DNA of 64,000 nucleotides from Glandiceps talaboti. Lineage: Eukaryota; Hemichordata; Enteropneusta; Spengelidae. Below, piece by piece: positions 58,201 to 64,000 of this stretch. The notes under the pieces were generated by a model. The model made no database searches, had not been told where the DNA came from, and was given only the letters and a program-made list of their open reading frames with translations. The position numbers and the translations under genes are program-made. How positions within the stretch are numbered: the first letter of the stretch is position 1; each line of letters starts with the position of its first letter. Where the stretch lies: contig NC_135563.1 in the NCBI RefSeq assembly GCF_964340395.1, forward strand, positions 11,297,151-11,361,150. Reading direction: 5' to 3'.

Positions 58201-61200
58201 ACTGTTAATTTCAAGCCTTGTAATCCAAGTAAATCAACACTTTGTTCCAGTTTTTAAGTTGTATATGTGTTCTGTCCATTAGTTGATTTATTGAAATAAA
58301 CTAACCTAATCTAATTAGAGTTGAAAACTAGTAATTCAGTATAAACTTCTACATTTGTGTTACAAACATTACAACTGGCATTGTCAGATAGGGGACTGCT
58401 GTAACTGTACACAATGAGTTGTATTATGGAAATGTATTGCATCTTCTTTTAAAGTGAGGCACAGTGAGGAAGTGTTTACTCTATGAAGATGTATTATTAA
58501 TGTGTATGAGTTTAAAATGCTTACCTGAGAGCACTGTTAAATCTTTCTGTAACAAACTTGAATATTTCCTTAGCTGTTGCAAAGTAACGGTACGTATAGA
58601 AGAAATGGTGGAGATAACCTTCCAGTAATGCTTGCCTAAAAAACAAAAAAACAAAAAAACATCAAAACAAGACTTAGACATGAAGTAATACTCACACTAT
58701 TATCACTTGCCCAGTCACCTAAAGGTCAAAGGTCAACCAAGTTGAAATATGTATGGCTGACAGTATCAAGTTGATACAATGTTCTGACTCAGCAATTCTA
58801 AAGGTTGTTCTGATTGGACACTTCACGCATAAAATTTGTTCTGATTGGCTATTTAAGAATACTTGAGGTGATGTATGATGACTGCATCCTTACCTTGCAA
58901 ACAGATAGGAGAAAAGTCCTACAGGAGTACCAGCCTGTAGGATATTACCATCTCTGCTGGTTTGAAACACTAACAGTGGATTCTCACTACTTGGTTCAAG
59001 CTGCATGGGTTCTGTACTTGCACTAATATAAAACAATAGGAAAAGGTGTGTTCTTGTCAGTCACTGCATTGTTTGGTATAAATTCACCTCATCTATTTCC
59101 CAGGTTGTATTCCTTGATATGTGGTATTGACCAATTTTGTAATATTTTAAAGATAGTCTGGTAGTTTATCATCCAAGAACTTTTTAAAGGGGTTTAAGCT
59201 GGGTTTATATGTTTGTGTTTTTTTTGGATGTAATCTTTGCTAACATATTTAAAAGGTATGTGCAGTATTCTACTTCCTGGAGCAGACTTTGACCACCACT
59301 TGCAATTGGACTGAACTCAAACCCAGTATAATGATATCACTTTCTATTTAAAATCATAATACATGTACACTGCACATAAACTCACCATGAAGCAAATGAG
59401 TACAGCAGTCCATGATCCAACCCCCACTGTTCAGCATACAACATTTCTAGGTGTCTCTTGGCACTCTCCAAGAAATCAATCTTCTTGTTCATCTCAGCAA
59501 TCTGTTTACCAACTTTAGACGCCATGTTCTTCTGATCAGCTCCTGATATATAGCAAATATTATCAAGTATATTGTTATTATTGATGCCTTTTACTCTAAA
59601 ATCCATCATCAGTGCAGTCTTACCTCGTCAACCATGTGCAATAAAACTGAGTACATTCGGCAGTACAATGGTTGTTGCCACCATGTAATTTACCAGACGG
59701 TCACATGAGTTTATCAATTCTAAATTTCAAATTTTAACTATCTGAACATAATAGAAGACATTTGTATGTATGTTCAGGTCACACCAATAGTGGTAAAATC
59801 TAACTCTGGGACTTTTAACCTCCAAAGTAAATCAGAACTTTTTTGACATATTCAAAATTGAAAGGACAATTCCAATAGTTTATGTCTTTTTAGAACTTAG
59901 AAAGTTGACCAATACAAACAAGACTATTTGATAAGATGAGAGCTTTCAACTGTAAACTGTCAGTCTTGTTCACTCTATGATAGAGGGCGCTGTTGATAAG
60001 CTGAGTGCTTTCAACTGTAAATTGTCAGTCTTGTTCATGCTATGATAGAGGGCGCTGTTGATAAGCTGAGTGCTTTCAACTGTAAACTGTCAGTCTTGTT
60101 CATGCTATGATAGGTGGTACTGTTACAGAATTAGAAAGTAACGTTGAATGACAATGTTTTAATTTGACAACATCTATTAGTGATATCACATAGGCTCTGT
60201 AGGAGGCTGGATGTTCCATGTGGCTAGCATTTAACAGATTTTTTGTTTGTTTCTTTTCTGGCATTTATAAGAAGTTGTAATACAGCTTTGAAAAGATTTG
60301 TACATCATTTAAAGGACACACTTGGTTTAAAACATCAAAACTGTTACACAAAGTTTTGAGACAATATCAATGACAACCAGGTGCGGTGCAAATATACACT
60401 TGTCAAACCAAACGAGTACTGACACGACACGACACAGATACACAAAACCATGACTGAAACACAAAAAGTGAGATGCATATAGTACACAATTACAAGATGA
60501 CATGCAAGTTAGGAAGATTGAAGATATTACAACTACTGATAATGAAATACTAGTATATGGTTTGCAAAGATAAATGTTAGTATATGTAGTACCATGTTGA
60601 TGATCAAACAAACTTATATTGTTGACAATACCAAATATCGGCTCATTAAAAAATAATTTTGTACAAAAAAAATTATCATCATTTTTAGATTTTTTTTTCC
60701 CAAATTGGATAAGTTTGACATGGCTGCTGTTGTTTGGTTAGCCTTGTAAATGCTTGACTTAGACTTTTGTCTATGCAATTCCTATAATTTGAACTTGACT
60801 ATGAAAGTATCCATTCCAAATTCTGGTGCCAGATATGTTGGTTGACACTACGGCCAAGTTCAAAGTCAGCTAGTGACAGGCTAGTATTTGACAATATCTA
60901 TTTATATAGTGATATCACATAGGCGCTGTAGTAGGCTCGATGTTCCATGTGTCAAGCATTATCTCCACACAGCCTGCAAACTCAGTCATTCAATTTTGGT
61001 TGGCCATGGCTCATAGCACAGACATCACATGACTTGTATTAAACCAATCAGCTTCCATGCATGGTATCCATGAAAAATACTGAATTTGAATTACTGAGTT
61101 CACAGGCTGTGTAGAGAGAACGTTTGGCAGGTTCACCATCCAGCCTTCTACTGGGACTAGATACCACATGACTAATAATAGACTTTGACATGCAAATTTA

Positions 61201-64000
61201 CAGAAAAAGGAAACACAAGACAGAAAAACATCACAGTTTTTACATTTGTACAAAATACATTAATCCCATCCTAATTTGTCAGGGTGCTGATACTACACAG
61301 TACAGAGAGTGCCAAAATGTGCTGTTTGACATCTGCAGAGATGAAAACAGAACAAACCTGGCTCTGTTTGTTCCACAGCAGTTGGAGTGGAGGTAAACAA
61401 ATAAACAAAGAGGAATGGGGGATAAACAAAATTAGTTGCGAAAACAATAAAAAATCAAAATATAACAAGACAACACATGCAACAGATTATTTGGGGAAAC
61501 AGAATGTTGGATGTTGATATAAACATTCATTAAGTTTATCTTTTTGTTATAAAGATGTAAAATTGATAATTGCTAATGTTGATCTTATGCGTAATAGGCA
61601 TGCTTTAACAAGAAATGCTAGCATCAATTCATTTTTAGTTGTTACTTCTGTAGAAATTACTTTAATACGCAGTTCTTTCAGATCTGAGACAATGTTTTGA
61701 AACTTGAATAACGATGTTGTATCGGTTTAACTAATAAACTATGTATTTGAAAATCATTGAAATGATAAAAAAAAAAGTTGAATGTAATGATTTTTAGGTG
61801 ATTGTTACCTATACTGCAATAAATATATGAAACATGTATTAGCACATGAAACAGTGGGTAAGCTGTGGGATTTCACAAATATCGATGAACATACAAAACA
61901 TGACAAATATAATGGAAACACAAAATCAATAGATGAACTTTCTAAAAACAAACACTAAATCAACAAATTTGCTTGTATAAAAAACAAAAGACACTAAATT
62001 ACAAAAAAAATACAAATAAATCAAAATAAACAAACAAATTGGTGAAAATCAACAAACATGTTGTATGTATACATATTAAAATAAAACATGACAGGAAAAC
62101 ATACATGATACATGATCAAACATAATCAAACATAAACACAAGCATTTCTAAAACTATGCTGAATGGGTAACACAGAATGAAACGTATTAGGTTGGATCAT
62201 AGACCCTTTGGTGGAGAGTCTATGGTTGGATTATACCATATTAAAGTGATTATTATGATTACTGTAAGTAGTAATAAGCTGAAATGAATATATGATTATG
62301 CTAATTAATCACATGTTTATCACATGACGCTCACATGAAAAGGATACAGGGTACTGGGTACATGAAAAATGAATATATGATTATGCTAATTAATCACGTG
62401 ACAGCCACATGTCTAAAGGATACAGGGTATTGATACATGATTATGCTAATTAATCACATGACACAAGGACACAGGTATTGGGCATATGAGAATTTCTCGT
62501 GCAAAGTGACAGCAAATTCTTCAGATGTTCGATAATTTTTAGTGTGGATTCTTTTGATGGAATGTGCAATATAAGGCAGCATTATGTGACACACGCATGA
62601 ATAAATTATGACAATCACATGACAAAAGGATACAGCCACAGTACTGGGTGTGGGATGATTTCTCATACATGGTGTGACAGAAAATGTTTGGAACGTTTAA
62701 ATGTTTGAATTACATACAGTGCTATAACGGACGGAATAACAGACAAAATTATGATCTAAACAACACTGGAGTGAATACATTATGATAATTAGTCACATGA
62801 CAAAACGATTATCAGTATTGGATGTCTACAATACTGGGGTGAATACACTGATGATTAGTCACATGACAAAAGGATACAGGTATTGGATGAATAATGGATG
62901 ACCTATGACCTACAGGAAACAAGACATTCAAATTCTTGTGAGACCAGGTGACATTTGTCGTGCATAAATGTACTTTTTTACCTTTGCCTTTTTGTGATTC
63001 AATCAATTTTCTGTAGAACTTCTCAGATTTGGCTTTCATTCTATATTCCATCATAAGTTGCTGTTCCACCTCCTGTATTATGAAGAACAACAAGTCAGAC
63101 AAACATCTTAATAATGTTTTTTTTTACAGAAAAAGTATTTTTTAAAAATATGTTTTTTGAGATATTTATTATACATAAATATAAATACATAAAATATTTT
63201 GTCTTTGCAAAGCCCGATATTGGGTAAGGATTTGGCAGCTGTTTGGCAGAGCTATAGAAAAAGTTGGTCCGGAACAAAAGAGTGTTTTTGTAATACTAAC
63301 AGCTTCCCTGATAAGATGAGAACCTGGGATTGAATGATGGGCCTTTAAATCAATCTAACTCTATAGGTTAGGTTTTTAAAAAAAAAACTGTTTCACATAA
63401 TTTCTTCATTATCATATTTTGATGTAAATTCTCACTAAACATGTCTGTAATCCAACTATTTTTAGTACTCTGCTGTTTTGTTGATATTTTGAGTTTACAA
63501 ATTGACTTGCTAGTATGTTTAGGAGCAGTGTACAGTGTACATGACATGAATGTGTAAAAAAATGAAATATCAGCACAAAATTGGTGTACATTTAGAGCTG
63601 CAAGAATTATTTGTAAAATATCCATAACAGTTATTTTTGGCAAAGTTTGAGACCCTTGTTAACAGAAAACTGGAAACATGATATGAGCATAATTTCCATT
63701 ACTATAATTTTGGTGAGGGAACCTAGGTAAAAAAGCCACTGAATAACTCAGGTAGAGTTTACCTGCTTGTATTGCACTAATATTATAATTTATTTAAACT
63801 CAATAGCCTGTTGAGCTTTCAAGCCAAAGGTTATTCTCAAAGTGTTGAGAAAAAGAAAATATACAAATACATGTATATACATTAGTATGACATTAGAATA
63901 CTAATACTTACAGAGATCTTTGCCTCTATACTTTGCTGTTTATCCCCAGCCCCGGTTTCACCGAGTTGACCTGTATAGTCCACAATCAGAGGATCAACAG
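52267..64000 (-). CDS. KNDC1: KNDC1 / very-KIND RasGEF, C-terminal 652 residues, 12 exons, 5' partial
   Basis: Minus-strand exons in transcript order: 64000-63912 (partial), 63072-62982, 59542-59386, 59022-58894, 58635-58525, 57755-57608, 56639-56475, 55916-55692, 55090-54812, 53996-53874, 53287-53070, 52492-52267 (stop TAA). Phases agree throughout. A coiled-coil-like segment (EVEQQLMMEYRMKAKSEKFY, then KQIAEMNKKIDFLESAKRHL) leads into LYAEQWGLDHGLLYSFA. The RasGEF N-terminal domain follows (AGTPVGLFSYLFARQALLEG, HHFFYTYRYF), then the catalytic RasGEF domain in the last five exons (TNTLAYQLTLMQQ, VHFMNSRAYGV, AWRNLPSKVNSIMQELTAAK, LPSTLLFLMHVQQLE). Order and spacing agree with vertebrate KNDC1 as I remember it; that protein has N-terminal KIND domains and acts as a Ras exchange factor limiting dendrite growth. 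The KIND part would lie beyond 64000. Confidence 0.88.
52505..52645. repeat. 36-bp minisatellite beside the KNDC1 last-exon acceptor
   Basis: Four units of 36 bp with ACACCATGTATGACAGTGTG. The nearest unit begins about 12 bases from the acceptor of the last exon, so the array occupies the usual branch point and pyrimidine tract region. Confidence 0.85.
53440..53600. mobile_element. Half copy of foldback family FB-2
   Basis: Shares GGTTAACCTGCATACTGTAA, CCACTGAGGGCGCTAGCC and AGACAGAGGTACTC with the right half of 8478-8825. The complementary left arm is not visible. Confidence 0.6.
53645..53790. mobile_element. Diverged FB-7 fragment
   Basis: AAGTAAAATGTTTCCACTCTG, CATATAGCATTCATATCA and GGTGTAAGAGTGTACTAATTC match inner parts of FB-7 copies, but the outer ends are lost. 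Confidence 0.4.
55507..55745. repeat. Tandem duplication of the end of a KNDC1 exon and its splice donor
   Basis: Two copies of about 118 bp. The distal one (55627-55745) contains the last codons and GT donor of the exon 55916-55692. The other (55507-55626) is an intronic copy with the same ATCAATCTACATACCT donor region. In the sense strand the intronic copy ends GATGCAGTAG before its GT, where the real exon has GATGCAGCAG. Confidence 0.8.
56946..57305. mobile_element. TIR element, family FB-6, copy 2 (inverted)
   Basis: Reverse-orientation copy of 29752-30004, with GCAAACCCACCATGTTGAAT, GTTGCATCATGGGAAATGT, ATAATCCCATAGTCC and TGAGCATGCTCAGTTTGGAT. It carries about 100 bp extra in the middle, including an (AATA)n run near 57140-57165. 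In a KNDC1 intron. Confidence 0.8.
57507..57521. repeat. Poly-C tract
   Basis: A run of about 15 C beside KNDC1 exon 57755-57608, within sequence rich in short runs. Confidence 0.8.
59935..60122. repeat. Three-copy tandem repeat of about 66 bp
   Basis: Units carry CTTTCAACTGTAAACTGTCA, GTCTTGTTCA and TATGATAGAGGGCGCTGTTG. The third unit is diverged at its end. In a KNDC1 intron. Confidence 0.85.
60170..60235. repeat. Diverged copy of part of FB-9
   Basis: TAGTGATATCACATAGGC, CTGTAGGAGGCT and GATGTTCCATGTG match the left flank of the element at 60920-61160. Confidence 0.5.
60920..61160. mobile_element. Foldback element, family FB-9
   Basis: The left arm CACACAGCCTGCAAACTCAG pairs with the right arm, whose reverse complement reads CTACACAGCCTGTGAACTCAG. 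An outer pair, GTAGTAGGCTCGATG and CATCCAGCCTTCTAC, also matches. The loop contains GGTTGGCCATGG and CCAATCAGCTTCCATG, which are partly complementary. In a KNDC1 intron. Confidence 0.65.
62199..62225. repeat. Short CATAGACC hairpin
   Basis: CATAGACCCT and AGAGTCTATG pair around a 7-base loop, related to 40252-40283. Confidence 0.5.
62280..62890. repeat. Dispersed degenerate repeat with CACATGAC cores
   Basis: At least six occurrences of (A)TTA(A/G)TCACATGAC followed by AAAAGGATACAGG(G/T)TATTGG or close variants, spaced irregularly by 60-150 bp. One unit has the E-box palindrome TCACGTGA (62394-62401). In a KNDC1 intron. Confidence 0.6.
63204..63349. mobile_element. Short interspersed element, family FB-8
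   Basis: Contains GGCAGAGCTATAGAAAAAG, TTGGTCCGGAACAAAAGAG, TGATAAGAT, GAACCTGGGATTGAATGATG and the end GGGCCTTTAA, in common with 6835-7000 and 26744-26902. In a KNDC1 intron. Confidence 0.6.

Noticed and set aside
1-64000. LTR retroelements, Polintons or other virus-derived sequence
   Set aside because: No long terminal repeats, reverse transcriptase, integrase, capsid or envelope-like frames were recognised in the window.

Overview
The window comes from an animal nuclear genome. Its genes are split by GT-AG introns of about 0.1 to 4.7 kb, intergenic DNA is AT-rich, and microsatellites, minisatellites and short hairpin-forming elements are abundant. The gene set (RAB24, THG1L, a KNDC1/very-KIND RasGEF, an ankyrin-SOCS box protein, an intronless class A GPCR, a pRiA4b-ORF3/MYND protein) suggests a bilaterian, probably a marine invertebrate and possibly a non-vertebrate deuterostome. 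The species cannot be fixed from sequence reading alone. All exon models below were assembled by hand from splice sites, phase continuity and family resemblance.

Layout. 1-8 kb: a five-exon ankyrin/SOCS-box gene on +. 8-15.3 kb: gene-free DNA with a hairpin element and several tandem arrays, including about ten 82-bp units that each carry two opposed CCAAT boxes. 15.5-19.6 kb: complete THG1L (tRNA-His guanylyltransferase) on -, six exons. It is divergent from RAB24 on + (20.6-31.7 kb, eight exons); the 1.1 kb between them holds a cluster of YY1-, ZNF143- and NRF1-like sites and a long hairpin. 32.9-36.0 kb: two minisatellites. 37.0-38.3 kb: a single-exon rhodopsin-like receptor on - that lacks several hallmark residues. 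40.7-45.6 kb: a five-exon + gene with a Cdc37-like N-terminal motif, a pRiA4b ORF-3-like domain and a MYND zinc finger. 46.0-47.7 kb: a 38-bp minisatellite with higher-order structure. 48.3 kb: a tRNA-like SINE candidate. 52.3-64.0 kb: the last twelve exons of a KNDC1 orthologue on -, covering coiled coil, RasGEF-N and RasGEF; its 5' part lies beyond the window.

The genes do not form a pathway. THG1L matures tRNA-His, RAB24 acts in autophagy and vesicle traffic, the ASB protein is a probable cullin-5 substrate adaptor, KNDC1 activates Ras, and the GPCR is an orphan. The only structural link is the shared divergent promoter of THG1L and RAB24.

Much of the remaining structure is non-autonomous DNA: at least nine families of short foldback (MITE-like) elements, several with two or three copies here, mostly in introns. 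One sits at the splice donor of THG1L exon 2, flanked by a 9-bp duplication that contains the donor itself. No transposase gene, LTR element or viral gene was recognised.
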